Positions 55,272 to 64,000 of a stretch of 64,000 bases of DNA are shown one piece after another; position 1 is the stretch's first letter; each line of letters opens with the position of its first letter. Location of the stretch: positions 1 to 64,000 of the forward strand of contig JANYKG010000017.1 of assembly GCA_025358205.1 (NCBI GenBank), given 5' to 3'. The notes below the pieces were generated by a model. It worked only from the letters and a program-made list of their open reading frames with translations, was not told the origin of the DNA and did no database searches. This DNA is from Armatimonadota bacterium (lineage in GTDB: Bacteria; Armatimonadota; UBA5829; DTJY01). Made by a program: the position numbers and the translations under genes.

Positions 55272-56225
55272 TTGACGCTTGAAGAACAATTCTTCCGACT
55301 GATCAAGACCCTGCAGCTTATCGAACGCGAACCCGGAGAGTGGGACGCCGCCGCGCTGGAGGTCGAGTTCAACGTCGGCCACGCCACGGTCGAGCGGGAC
55401 ATCCGCATACTGAGGCAGTGGGGCACCATCGAGCGCAAGAAGGGCTGCTTTGTCGTCAAGGACATGAAGTTCATGCCGCGCAACTTCACCTCCAGTGAGA
55501 CCCTCGCGCTGGTGCTGGCCGGGAGCATGATCGCCAGCCGCATCGAGATGCCGCCGTCCGACTCCCTCCGCAGCGCGATGAAGAAGATTGACTCCGTGCT
55601 GCCGGAGCAGGTTGATACCATGATCCGCCGAATGCAGAAGCGCTTCTCTATCGGCGTGGACCTAGTCCGTGAGTGCAACTCCGAAATCCTGAACTCCATC
55701 AGCAAGGCGGTTTCGAGTCACCGAACCGTTGAAATATCCTACTACGTGCCGGGTCGCAACGAGATCACCAGGCGCAAGGTTGACCCTTACGGTCTGACCT
55801 TCCGATTCGGCACTTGGTATGTAATAGGCTACTGCCACCTGCGCGACGGGGTGCGCACGTTTGCCGTGGACAGGGTGAAGAGCCTGAAGACCACGCAAAA
55901 GCGCTTTGTGTATCCGGGCGATTTCCACCTGGAGGAGTATCTGGAGCGCGGTTGGCGGCTGCAGGCGAACGCGGAACCGGAACACATAGTCCTGCGTTTT
56001 TCACCCGCGATAGCCCCGCTGATAATGGAGTGCAAGTTCCATCCGCATCAGAAGCTGACACTGCAGGATGATGGGGCGGCGCTGTTCGAGGTCACCGTCG
56101 CTGGGGTTGACGAGATCAAGCACTGGGTGCTGGGATACGGTGACAAGGTGGAAGTCATCGGCCCGCAGAGCCTTCGCGATTCCGTGGCAGCCACCGCACG
56201 AAACATGGCCGCAGTATACTCCTAG
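55272..56225 (+). CDS. HTH + WYL-domain transcriptional regulator (TTG start)
   Basis: ALEVEFNVGHATVERDIRILRQWG; VEISYYVPGRNEITRRKVDPYGLTFRFGTWYVIGYCHLRDGVRTFAVDRVKSLK. Confidence 0.92.
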   Translation: MTLEEQFFRLIKTLQLIEREPGEWDAAALEVEFNVGHATVERDIRILRQWGTIERKKGCFVVKDMKFMPRNFTSSETLALVLAGSMIASRIEMPPSDSLRSAMKKIDSVLPEQVDTMIRRMQKRFSIGVDLVRECNSEILNSISKAVSSHRTVEISYYVPGRNEITRRKVDPYGLTFRFGTWYVIGYCHLRDGVRTFAVDRVKSLKTTQKRFVYPGDFHLEEYLERGWRLQANAEPEHIVLRFSPAIAPLIMECKFHPHQKLTLQDDGAALFEVTVAGVDEIKHWVLGYGDKVEVIGPQSLRDSVAATARNMAAVYS

Positions 56226-56301
56226 TCCACATTATTCACAAAGAGCATGAATGATGCTCAGAAGGCCGCGGATTATGCGGGACGTGCATAATCCGCGCTA
56301 G
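56223..56301 (+). repeat. Family-1 double-hairpin intergenic element (copy D)
   Basis: TAGTCCACATTATTCACAAAGAGCATGAATGATGCTCAGAAGGCCGCGGATTATGCGGGACGTGCATAATCCGCGCTAG; begins at the WYL stop codon. Confidence 0.75.
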
Positions 56302-56309
56302 AGGTAAAT

Positions 56310-57488
56310 ATGAAACACACACTCGCTATGCTGGTTCCTATACTGCTGAGCTTCGCGCTCACTTCCGCCGCCAACGCCGGGGTCACTACCGGACGCAGGC
56401 TCTTCAGGTTCCAGAACAAGTCGGACTTCCGCGGCTTCGAGATCTCAGGCGCGCGCTGGGATGCCGACGCTGGCGGTATGGTCTTCCAGCCCCAGGGCGC
56501 GCAGACCGATGAGTCCAGCAGCATCCCTTACGGTATGGTGGAGTCGCCGGTTGTCAAGATCGGCTTCCCGACCGACGAATTTGTGCTTTCCTGGAACGCG
56601 ATCACCCCGCCGGAGAGCTTCTGCACCGTCTACATCCAGGTTCGATCCAAAGGGTTCTGGAGCCGCAAGTTCGCCTACGCGATCTGGAACCGCGACAAAA
56701 AGCCGGTCCAGCGCATGACGATGACGAAGGTTGAGGACGACCTGGCGAGTCTGGAGCAGGACATCCTGACCATGAAGACCCAGGCGGATGCTTTCCGCGT
56801 CTCCGTGAAGCTCTCATCGCGCGACGGCAAGACCTATCCCACACTTCGCATGCTTACGGTTCACTGCCTCAGCCGCACCGTCGCAGGCCCCAGGACTCGC
56901 ATAAACAAGGCTGTGTGGGGGACCGACCTCGATGTGCCGCAGCGTTCGCAGCTCACCGTGCCTGAGGGGAACCGCTTCTGCAGTGCGACCTGCTCGTCCA
57001 TGGATTTGGAGTATTGGGCGCACAAGTTGAACAGGCCGGAGCTGAACATACCGCTTCAGCAGGCGGTGGATGGCATATATGATTATGAAGCAGGTGGCAC
57101 CGGCACGTGGCCGTTCAACACCGCGTTTGCCGGGGAGTTCGGCGGACTGCGCGCATTAGTCACCCGGCTGGCGAGCATGGCCGACGCCGAGCGGTGGATA
57201 GCCAAAGGTGTGCCAGTCATCCTCAGCATTGACCACAACGTGCTGCGCGGAACCCCGCAGGCGGGGCGCGGCGGGCATCTCATCCTGCTGCGGGGCTTTG
57301 ACAAGAACGGCGACTGCATCATCAACGATCCCTACACGTTCCTGGACAAGGGCGAGGTAGTGCGTAGGGTCTTCAATCGCAAGCTCGTGACGGACGCCTG
57401 GATCGGCGATTTCCAATCGAGCGGCACGGCGTACATCATGTACCCGGACGGCTGGGACGTTCCACGGAACAGCATCGGTAACTGGTAG
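56310..57488 (+). CDS. Secreted C39-family (papain-like) peptidase
   Basis: Signal peptide; NRFCSATCSSMDLEYW, GGHLILLRGFDKNGDCIINDPY. Confidence 0.8.
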   Translation: MKHTLAMLVPILLSFALTSAANAGVTTGRRLFRFQNKSDFRGFEISGARWDADAGGMVFQPQGAQTDESSSIPYGMVESPVVKIGFPTDEFVLSWNAITPPESFCTVYIQVRSKGFWSRKFAYAIWNRDKKPVQRMTMTKVEDDLASLEQDILTMKTQADAFRVSVKLSSRDGKTYPTLRMLTVHCLSRTVAGPRTRINKAVWGTDLDVPQRSQLTVPEGNRFCSATCSSMDLEYWAHKLNRPELNIPLQQAVDGIYDYEAGGTGTWPFNTAFAGEFGGLRALVTRLASMADAERWIAKGVPVILSIDHNVLRGTPQAGRGGHLILLRGFDKNGDCIINDPYTFLDKGEVVRRVFNRKLVTDAWIGDFQSSGTAYIMYPDGWDVPRNSIGNW

Positions 57489-57672
57489 CATGCATTATGC
57501 TTTTCCGCATAATGCGTGGCATTCAGATCGTCGTTCGCGAAGAGGGCGAACAATGTGGGGGTGAGCGCTATACAATGCCGAGTCGCCCGGCTGTAAGGAA
57601 ATGATTTAATTTTCCCCTCCATCGTGGAAATATAGTATAGAGACCGATTCTAGCAAAACAGGATTTCGACGG

Positions 57673-58413
57673 ATGTTCTTCAGAAGTAAGAGTCTTTTCT
57701 ATATCTCCATCTGCATGCTCATGGTTTTGCCGGCTATAGGCGTCCGGGCCGATCTGCGTGCCAGAATCAAAGAGGCCACGTCGGGCTTCAAGGATGCCAC
57801 CGTAACGTGCAAGGTTCTATCCACCAATCGCAATGAACTTCAGAAGATCGGCAAGGATTTCTCCAAGTCATACGAGTTCAAAAACACCACCGTCTGGTAT
57901 AAAGCCCCAGACAAGATGAAGGTCGAGGGCAATCTCGGCATGGTCAAGGTCTGCATGATCATGAGCGACAAGTACAAGTGCATCAGCGTTCCCTCCCTGC
58001 ATCTCTCCAAGAGAGAAGACATCAGCGATGATCCGCACAAGCGGCAGACGGACTTCGACATGGGCATCATCACAGAATCGCTGTGGCTGGACTATATCGT
58101 GACCGACACGGAGATCGAGAAGAGCGGTGATAAGGAGATTGCCAAGATCACGTTCATTCGCGACAACTCCCGGGAGAAGAAGCTTGTTGCCTGGGTGGAT
58201 GTTGATTCGCTGAAGCTTCTGAAGGTTGATAAGTATGAGAGCAACGGCGCGCTTAAGTCGAGGCTTATATTCTCCGGCCACGTAAAATACGGCAGCATCT
58301 GGGTGCCCGGCAGGGTGGATGTCTACAGCCCTTCCGGTAAGTTGGCGGCCTCATCCGGCTACGAGGGCATCAAGGTCAACACCGGCCTTTCGGACTCAAT
58401 GTTCAAGATGTGA
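57673..58413 (+). CDS. LolA/outer-membrane lipoprotein-sorting-like secreted protein
   Basis: Signal peptide; KNTTVWYKAPDKMKVEGNLG; VDSLKLLKVDKYESNGALKSRLIFSGHVKYGSIWVPGRVDVYSPSGKL. Confidence 0.75.
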   Translation: MFFRSKSLFYISICMLMVLPAIGVRADLRARIKEATSGFKDATVTCKVLSTNRNELQKIGKDFSKSYEFKNTTVWYKAPDKMKVEGNLGMVKVCMIMSDKYKCISVPSLHLSKREDISDDPHKRQTDFDMGIITESLWLDYIVTDTEIEKSGDKEIAKITFIRDNSREKKLVAWVDVDSLKLLKVDKYESNGALKSRLIFSGHVKYGSIWVPGRVDVYSPSGKLAASSGYEGIKVNTGLSDSMFKM

Positions 58414-58447
58414 AGTTTCCGTCTTCTGTTATCTGTATGTTGAACTC

Positions 58448-58470
58448 CCTCTCCTATTATTGGGAGAGGG
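58448..58470. repeat. Short hairpin repeat CCCTCTCCTATTATTGGGAGAGGG
   Basis: Perfect stem CCCTCTCC/GGAGAGGG just after the LolA-like gene; possible terminator. Confidence 0.5.
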
Positions 58471-58572
58471 CAGGGTGAGGGTCCCAAAATTCCCGCCTCT
58501 TCACGCAGGACTAATGCTTGCACACACGCAATATAACTGCGAGTAAAGCCAGCCCTAGCCGAGAGGTGTTCC

Positions 58573-61500
58573 ATGCCCGATGCGCCGCCAATCATTCATG
58601 ACCTGGTAGACCGGTTCCACGAAAACAGATCTCTCTACATGAACGCCGCGAGCTACAACGAGGAGCAAACCCGCGCCGAGTTCATCAATCCGCTTTTCGA
58701 GGCGCTGGGCTGGGACGTATCGAACAGGAACGGCTACTCACCCGCCTATATGGATGTCGTATTCGAGGGCACCATCCGCACCGAGGGCAACGCAAACGCG
58801 CCGGACTACACCTTCCGCGTCGGCCAGAAGCGCATGTTCTTTGTGGAAGCCAAGAAGCCCGCCGTAAGCATCAACTTCGACCCGGAGCCTGCGCGCCAGA
58901 TTCGCCGGTATTCGTGGACAGCCAAGCTTCCTCTGGGTATCGCCACCAACTTCCACGAACTGGCCGTCTATGACGGGCGCACCCCACCAAAGTCCGTGGA
59001 CAAGGCGAGCTATGCGCGGCTCATATACATGAGGTACACCGAATTCCCCGATCGCTGGCAAGAACTGGCGGGCATATTCGGCCGTGAAGCAGTGTGGAAA
59101 GGCTCATTCGATAAGTACGCACAGAAGGACAAGGGGAAGACCGGCACCGCCGAGGTGGACGATCAGTTCCTTAAGCAGATAGAGGAATGGCGTTCTCTGC
59201 TAGCTCATAACCTCGCGCTTAGAAACAAGGCCCTTAGTGTCCAGGAATTGAACTACGCCGTCCAGAGCACCATTGACCGCATCGTATTCCTCCGCATCTG
59301 CGAGGATAGAGGCATCGAGGCGGCTGGTCAGCTCTTCGGCATGACCAGCGGTCCGAACACTTACCGCAGGCTGGTTGACCTCTACTACAAAGCGGACGAC
59401 CGGTACAACTCCGGCCTCTTCCATTTTCGCCAGGACAAGACCCGACAGGAGTCGGCGGACGACTTCACGCCCGGCCTGAACATAGACGACAAGGTTCTGA
59501 AGGACATCATCGGCGGGCTTTACTATCCGAAAAGCCCTTATGCATTCTCAGTCATCGGTGCGGAGATACTCGGCAACGTGTATGAGCAGTTCCTGGGCAA
59601 GGTCATTAGTCTCACCGCAGGGCATAAGGCGCTGGTGGAAGAGAAGCCTGAGGTCAAGAAGGCGGGCGGCGTCTACTACACCCCGGCGTACATCGTTGAC
59701 TACATAGTGAAGAACACCGTGGGCAAGCTCTGCGAGGGCAAGACCCCCAAGCAGGTGGAAAAGCTGCGGATACTGGACCCGGCCTGCGGATCAGGCTCAT
59801 TCCTCATCAACGCCTACGCATGGCTGCTGAGCTGGCACCTGGATTACTACGTAACGCACGGCCCGGAGAAGCATAAGAAGGAAATATACTGCGTACCCGG
59901 CGGTGGTTGGCGCTTGGCGACCAAAGAGAAGAAGCGGATACTTCTCAATAACATCTACGGCGTGGATATAGACAGCCAGGCGGTGGAGGTTACCAAGCTG
60001 AGCCTGCTGCTAAAGGTGTTGGAGGGCGAGAGCGCGGAGACTCTGGACAACCAGCTAAGGCTGCTGCACGAGCGCGCCCTGCCTGATCTGTCTGAGAACA
60101 TCAAGTGCGGTAACTCCCTGATCGGAACGGACTTCGATACCACCGGCCTGAGCGATGAGGAGATTCGGAAGATCAATCTGTTCGACTGGCAGACCGGCTT
60201 CCCCGATATCATGGAAAACGGCGGCTTCGATGCAGTGATTGGGAACCCGCCGTACATCAGAATCCAGACGATGAAGGAATGGATGCCGCGCGCAGTTGAG
60301 CATTACAAAACGGCTTACAAGTCTGCTGCGAAGGGGAACTACGATATCTATGTCTTGTTTGTTGAGCGCGGGCTGTCCCTACTGAATAAACACGGCAAGC
60401 TTGGGTACATCCTGCCCCACAAGTTCTTCAACGCGCAGTACGGCGAACCGCTGAGGCAACTAATAGCGAGTGGGAAGCAACTATCCGAGGTTGTACACTT
60501 CGGGGATCAACAGGTCTTCGAGAATGCCACGACCTATACCTGTTTGCTGTTCCTTGGCAAAGCCGGGTGTAATGAGTTGACCTTCACGCAGGTTACCGAT
60601 CTGTCACAGTGGAGAAGTGCCGGTACTGGCACGACCGGCAGCATTCCAGCCAACAACATCGGCAGTGCCGAGTGGAACTTCGTAGTCGGTGCAGGAAGCT
60701 TCCTTTTCGAGAAGTTACGTGCTATGCCTACGACACTGGGATCCGTGGCCAAGTCTATGTTCGTTGGACAACAGACAAGCGCCGATACCGTGTATTTATT
60801 CAAAGATCATCAGCCTGCGAAGAACTCTGATACCCTTGATGTGCGTTCCCATGAGCTAGAGGAATGGATCACCATAGAGCAGAGCATCCTTAGGCGCGTC
60901 GTACGAAGTGGGGACATCCGCAGATACGAGGCACGTGCCTCTGCATACGTGCTCTTCCCGTATGAGGTGAGGAATTGCGCCGCACGGTTACTAACCGTCG
61001 ACGAGCTTAGTCCGCTTGCCGGGCATTATCTAAACAGGAATAAGGCACTGCTTGAGGAACGCGAGAAAGGGAAGTTCAAAGATCCAGAATGGTACCGATT
61101 TGGCCGCCACCAGAACGTTGGCATGTGGGAACAGCCGAAACTCATGGTGCCATATATGATAACCGAACTTGCGGCCTACTTGGACCGCTCAGACGATTAC
61201 TACTTCATCAATGTCACGACCGGTGGGTATGGGATCACGATAGATGAATCCCAGGTCACCCTTGAATACTGCTGTGGATTACTGAACTCACGTCTACTCG
61301 ATTTCTATCTCAAGAAGGTATCCACGAATTTTCATGGCGGCTACTTCGCAGCCAACAAGCAGTTCATCGAGCTTCTCCCCATCCGCACGATCAACTTCGA
61401 CGATCCTGCGGACAAGGCCCAGCACGATAAGATGGTGAAACTCGTGGAGAAGATGCTGGACCTGCACAAGAAGCTGGACACGGCCAACATCCCCGGCGAC

Positions 61501-61614
61501 AAAACCGCCATCCAGCGGCAGATAGATACCACAGATCGAGAGATAGACAGGCTCGTCTACCACCTCTACGGCCTCACCCCCGACGAGATCAAAATCGTGG
61601 AGGAATCGCAATGA
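58573..61614 (+). CDS. Type IIG (Eco57I-like) restriction enzyme/N6-adenine methyltransferase fusion
   Basis: N-terminal PD-(D/E)XK: APDYTFRVGQKRMFFVEAKKP; LDPACGSGSFLINAYAWLL; GNPPYIRIQ; C-terminal specificity region. Confidence 0.92.
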   Translation: MPDAPPIIHDLVDRFHENRSLYMNAASYNEEQTRAEFINPLFEALGWDVSNRNGYSPAYMDVVFEGTIRTEGNANAPDYTFRVGQKRMFFVEAKKPAVSINFDPEPARQIRRYSWTAKLPLGIATNFHELAVYDGRTPPKSVDKASYARLIYMRYTEFPDRWQELAGIFGREAVWKGSFDKYAQKDKGKTGTAEVDDQFLKQIEEWRSLLAHNLALRNKALSVQELNYAVQSTIDRIVFLRICEDRGIEAAGQLFGMTSGPNTYRRLVDLYYKADDRYNSGLFHFRQDKTRQESADDFTPGLNIDDKVLKDIIGGLYYPKSPYAFSVIGAEILGNVYEQFLGKVISLTAGHKALVEEKPEVKKAGGVYYTPAYIVDYIVKNTVGKLCEGKTPKQVEKLRILDPACGSGSFLINAYAWLLSWHLDYYVTHGPEKHKKEIYCVPGGGWRLATKEKKRILLNNIYGVDIDSQAVEVTKLSLLLKVLEGESAETLDNQLRLLHERALPDLSENIKCGNSLIGTDFDTTGLSDEEIRKINLFDWQTGFPDIMENGGFDAVIGNPPYIRIQTMKEWMPRAVEHYKTAYKSAAKGNYDIYVLFVERGLSLLNKHGKLGYILPHKFFNAQYGEPLRQLIASGKQLSEVVHFGDQQVFENATTYTCLLFLGKAGCNELTFTQVTDLSQWRSAGTGTTGSIPANNIGSAEWNFVVGAGSFLFEKLRAMPTTLGSVAKSMFVGQQTSADTVYLFKDHQPAKNSDTLDVRSHELEEWITIEQSILRRVVRSGDIRRYEARASAYVLFPYEVRNCAARLLTVDELSPLAGHYLNRNKALLEEREKGKFKDPEWYRFGRHQNVGMWEQPKLMVPYMITELAAYLDRSDDYYFINVTTGGYGITIDESQVTLEYCCGLLNSRLLDFYLKKVSTNFHGGYFAANKQFIELLPIRTINFDDPADKAQHDKMVKLVEKMLDLHKKLDTANIPGDKTAIQRQIDTTDREIDRLVYHLYGLTPDEIKIVEESQ

Positions 61615-62420
61615 CCATGCTTGCAGAGATGGAAAAGGCAATCAAGGAACTTGAAGAACGGAAGAATCTACTATGCGCCATCCTTCAGAAGTCAGGCTGG
61701 GTGGACGAAAGATCGCACACATCCATACCAGAGAGCATAGCTAGTGGCCCCGATCTTGAAGACCTTTTCGGTGCGAAATTGCCGGAACGGCGACCTTTGC
61801 CGTCTGGCGCTGAACGCGATTACCAGCAGTGGTACAGCGCGGCATGGACGATCATCGCCCGAAACCAGCCGAGTCGTCTGGCCGAGTTCGAAGCGGCTTA
61901 TTGTACGCCGCCCAAGCAGTTTGCGCCTGGCATAAAGCAGTTGCTAGCAAAGAAACAAGTTGCACAGGACGAGCTGTTCACATTGCTTGATCTTGTCAAC
62001 ACTCAATTCGAGATTCTCGCAGCGGTGCCATGCCACCTCACGTACAGCATCTACGACATCGAACTGACGGCTTACTCGCTCCTCATGGATGATGAGATTG
62101 GGGCCGCACGGCATCTGTTGTCAAGAGGCTTTCGACGTCCGTCCGGTGCGCTTGCCGGGGTAATCCTAGAGCGTCACCTGAAGAACCTTCTTCGCAAACA
62201 TACTCCGCCAATCAAGTATAAGCAAGGCGATACCCTCGCACCACTAAACGATTTGGCGAAGGCCGTGATATACGATGTTGTGACATGGCGGAAGATTCAG
62301 CATATGACCGACCTCCGAAATCTATGCGACCACGATAAGGAACGCGAGCCAACAAAGGAGGAGGTTGCTGAACTGGTCGAGGGTGTGTCAAGTCTACTGA
62401 AGAATCACATCTCCCTCTGA
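61611..62420 (+). CDS. Candidate HEPN-like protein coupled to the RM gene
   Basis: ATGA overlap with RM stop; C-terminal LRNLCDHDKEREPTKEEV matches the HEPN Rx4H signature; all-helical look. Confidence 0.6.
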   Translation: MTMLAEMEKAIKELEERKNLLCAILQKSGWVDERSHTSIPESIASGPDLEDLFGAKLPERRPLPSGAERDYQQWYSAAWTIIARNQPSRLAEFEAAYCTPPKQFAPGIKQLLAKKQVAQDELFTLLDLVNTQFEILAAVPCHLTYSIYDIELTAYSLLMDDEIGAARHLLSRGFRRPSGALAGVILERHLKNLLRKHTPPIKYKQGDTLAPLNDLAKAVIYDVVTWRKIQHMTDLRNLCDHDKEREPTKEEVAELVEGVSSLLKNHISL

Positions 62421-62422
62421 TA

Positions 62423-62509
62423 TCCACTGACCGCGAGATAGACATCCTGGTCCATCAGCTCTACGGCCTGACGGAAGACGAGATCAAGATCGTAGAGGAG
62501 GGCGCTTAG
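62423..62509 (+). pseudogene. Duplicated C-terminal fragment of an Eco57I-like RM gene
   Basis: Encodes STDREIDILVHQLYGLTEDEIKIVEEGA*, versus the end of the upstream RM: TTDREIDRLVYHLYGLTPDEIKIVEESQ*. Confidence 0.85.
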
Positions 62510-62582
62510 CCCTATGGACTGCGAAGGGCTTGACTTCGCTTTTCGTGGGTTGGCTTGATAACCCGGATATTCTGTGCAGTCC

Positions 62583-62638
62583 GACCGGCGTCAAGCCGCC
62601 TGGCACAAAGCGGTGTCGAGACCACACGCACTCCAAAG
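62583..62638. repeat. Partial family-3 element
   Basis: GACCGGCGTCAAGCCGCC...AAAGCGGTGTCGAGACCACACGCACTCCAAA. Confidence 0.5.
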
Positions 62639-62696
62639 CGGCATTCTGCCTCCCATGCACCCATACCCCCACACTCCCATACATCCCCAAATAACA

Positions 62697-62726
62697 TTGA
62701 CAAGACGTCGGGTAGCTGACTATAAT
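62697..62726 (+). promoter_or_regulatory. Perfect-consensus sigma70-type promoter for recG
   Basis: TTGACA-N18-TATAAT ending 14 bp before the GTG start at 62741. Confidence 0.75.
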
Positions 62727-62740
62727 ATCGGGGTTGTTCC

Positions 62741-64000
62741 GTGATAAGCGAAAGTCAGCACTCTAATGAATCTGCGCCGGAAGGCGGGCGATCATTCACT
62801 CACACCCCCATGTTGGATACCGAGGTAAGGTACGTCAAAGGGGTTGGCGAGCGTCTGTCGAAGCTGATGGGGAAGTTGGGCGTGTTTACCGTCCGTGACC
62901 TCCTCACGCACTTTCCGCACAGGTATGAGGACCGGTCTCGCTTCTTGAAGATCGGACAGCTCAGACCGGGCGATGCGGCAACTTTCATCGGCACGGTCGC
63001 GCACACGGAGAACGTGCGAACACCGCGATCTCACAAGCTACTGACAAAGGTTGCGGTTCAGGACGGCACCGGGGTTGTGACCCTTGTTTGGTTCAACCAG
63101 CACTATATCAAGCCGAAGTTCGATAAGCTGCGCGGGCGTGAGATCGTTGTCTACGGCACGGCCCTGTACAGCAACCGCGGGCTTGAGATAGTCAACCCGG
63201 AGTGGGAAGAAGAGGACAGCGGCGGCGACTCGACTGCAACCGGGCGAATCGTGCCGGTCTATCCGCTCACCGAGGGGCTGTTTCAGAGTACCGTTCGCAA
63301 GGCGATTCACAGGGCGCTGGATACGTATCTGTCCAAGTTGGGCGATGTGCTGCCGGATGAGATCATGAATCGGCGCGACCTGGTGGACGTTCAGTGCGCA
63401 TACAAGAATATTCACTTTCCTGAGAGCCAGGAGGCTTTGGACGCGGCGCGGTATCGGTTGGTCTATGAGGAGTTGTTCCTCCTGCAACTTGCGCTGGCGA
63501 TGCGAAAGCAGAATGTGACTACCGCCCAACCGGGTATAGTCTTTGAGATAGCGCCGGAGTACACCAGGGCGTTTTACGATTCGCTGCCGTTTGATTTCAC
63601 GACCGCGCAGAAGCGTGTGGTCGCGGAGATTCACCGGGACATGAGCCGTCCCACCGCCATGAATCGTCTGGTGCAGGGCGATGTGGGATCGGGCAAGACG
63701 GTGGTGGCGGTGGCGGCGATGATGGTGGCGGTTCACAACGGATACCAGACCGCCATGATGGCGCCGACCGAGATTCTGGCCGAGCAGCACTACAGAGTGC
63801 TGTCTCGAATCCTTGAAAACCTGGGAGTGGAAACGGCGCTGCTGATAGGCAGCATGACCGCCAAGCAGAAGCGTTTGGTTCGCGAGCGTGTGGCGTCCGG
63901 CGAGGTCAAGGTGGTGGTCGGCACGCACGCGCTGATTCAGGAGGACGTGGAGTTCAAGAACCTTGGGTTCGCCGTGATAGACGAGCAGCACCGGTTCGGC
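62741..64000 (+). CDS. recG: ATP-dependent DNA helicase RecG (truncated by window end; not in the ORF track)
   Basis: RYVKGVGERLSKLMGKLGVFTVRDLLTHFPHRYEDRS; FDFTTAQKRVVAEIHRDMSRPTAMNRLVQGDVGSGKTVVA; MAPTEILAEQHY; AVIDEQHRFG. Confidence 0.96.
   Translation, partial: MISESQHSNESAPEGGRSFTHTPMLDTEVRYVKGVGERLSKLMGKLGVFTVRDLLTHFPHRYEDRSRFLKIGQLRPGDAATFIGTVAHTENVRTPRSHKLLTKVAVQDGTGVVTLVWFNQHYIKPKFDKLRGREIVVYGTALYSNRGLEIVNPEWEEEDSGGDSTATGRIVPVYPLTEGLFQSTVRKAIHRALDTYLSKLGDVLPDEIMNRRDLVDVQCAYKNIHFPESQEALDAARYRLVYEELFLLQLALAMRKQNVTTAQPGIVFEIAPEYTRAFYDSLPFDFTTAQKRVVAEIHRDMSRPTAMNRLVQGDVGSGKTVVAVAAMMVAVHNGYQTAMMAPTEILAEQHYRVLSRILENLGVETALLIGSMTAKQKRLVRERVASGEVKVVVGTHALIQEDVEFKNLGFAVIDEQHRFG

Noticed and set aside
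57492-57515. GCATTATGCTTTTCCGCATAATGC hairpin as another full family-1 copy
   Set aside because: Lacks the CTCAGAAGGCC linker and second hairpin; kept only as a possible relic or terminator.
63038-63991. 317-aa minus-strand ORF at the window end
   Set aside because: Shadow ORF antisense to recG, whose RecG motifs are unmistakable on the plus strand; RecG was missing from the track only because it has no stop inside the window.
1-64000. CRISPR array
   Set aside because: No regularly spaced direct repeats with unique spacers seen; repeats present are dispersed palindromes.
1-64000. tRNA or rRNA genes
   Set aside because: No convincing cloverleaf with T-loop GGTTCRANYCC or rRNA sequence was recognised by eye; a tRNAscan/Infernal run would be needed to be certain.

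Overview
This is a chromosomal window from a fairly GC-rich bacterium, with dense coding on both strands. The lineage cannot be fixed from the sequence; the mix of secreted CBM9/GH-like proteins, a URO-D-like protein, a SigB-type module and TolQR/TonB-type proteins could fit something like Armatimonadota (inference only). Left to right it contains: a set of large secreted proteins; an FtsEX / M23 / tandem S41 / NodB / LysM cell-envelope cluster; FemAB-alr; an AI-2E transporter with a SigB/RsbW/RsbV module; mnmA-rarA-[6S RNA]-TPR-aspS-hisS; mscS; an ECF sigma/anti-sigma pair; TlpA-ABC transporter-lipoprotein; a complete group IIC intron inserted directly after an intrinsic terminator; TolQ/ExbD/TonB; ruvC-ruvA-(four-helix-bundle insert)-ruvB; a URO-D-like protein and a response regulator; an unusual AddB/AddA-like pair plus WYL regulator; a C39 peptidase; a LolA-like protein; a type IIG (Eco57I-like) restriction-modification gene with a candidate HEPN partner and a duplicated RM tail; and the start of recG. 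Observations that most deserve follow-up: (1) an unannotated 6S RNA in hisS-aspS-6S-rarA-mnmA synteny; (2) a family of dispersed intergenic double-hairpin elements with a conserved CTCAGAAGGCC linker and CTAG ends; (3) an AddA-like protein with an intact-looking nuclease and Fe-S cysteines but degenerate helicase ATPase motifs; (4) a tandem CtpA paralog whose catalytic Lys is Asp; (5) the HEPN-like gene bracketed by duplicated RM 3' ends; (6) two further MITE-like palindromic repeat families. All calls come from reading motifs; no searches were run.
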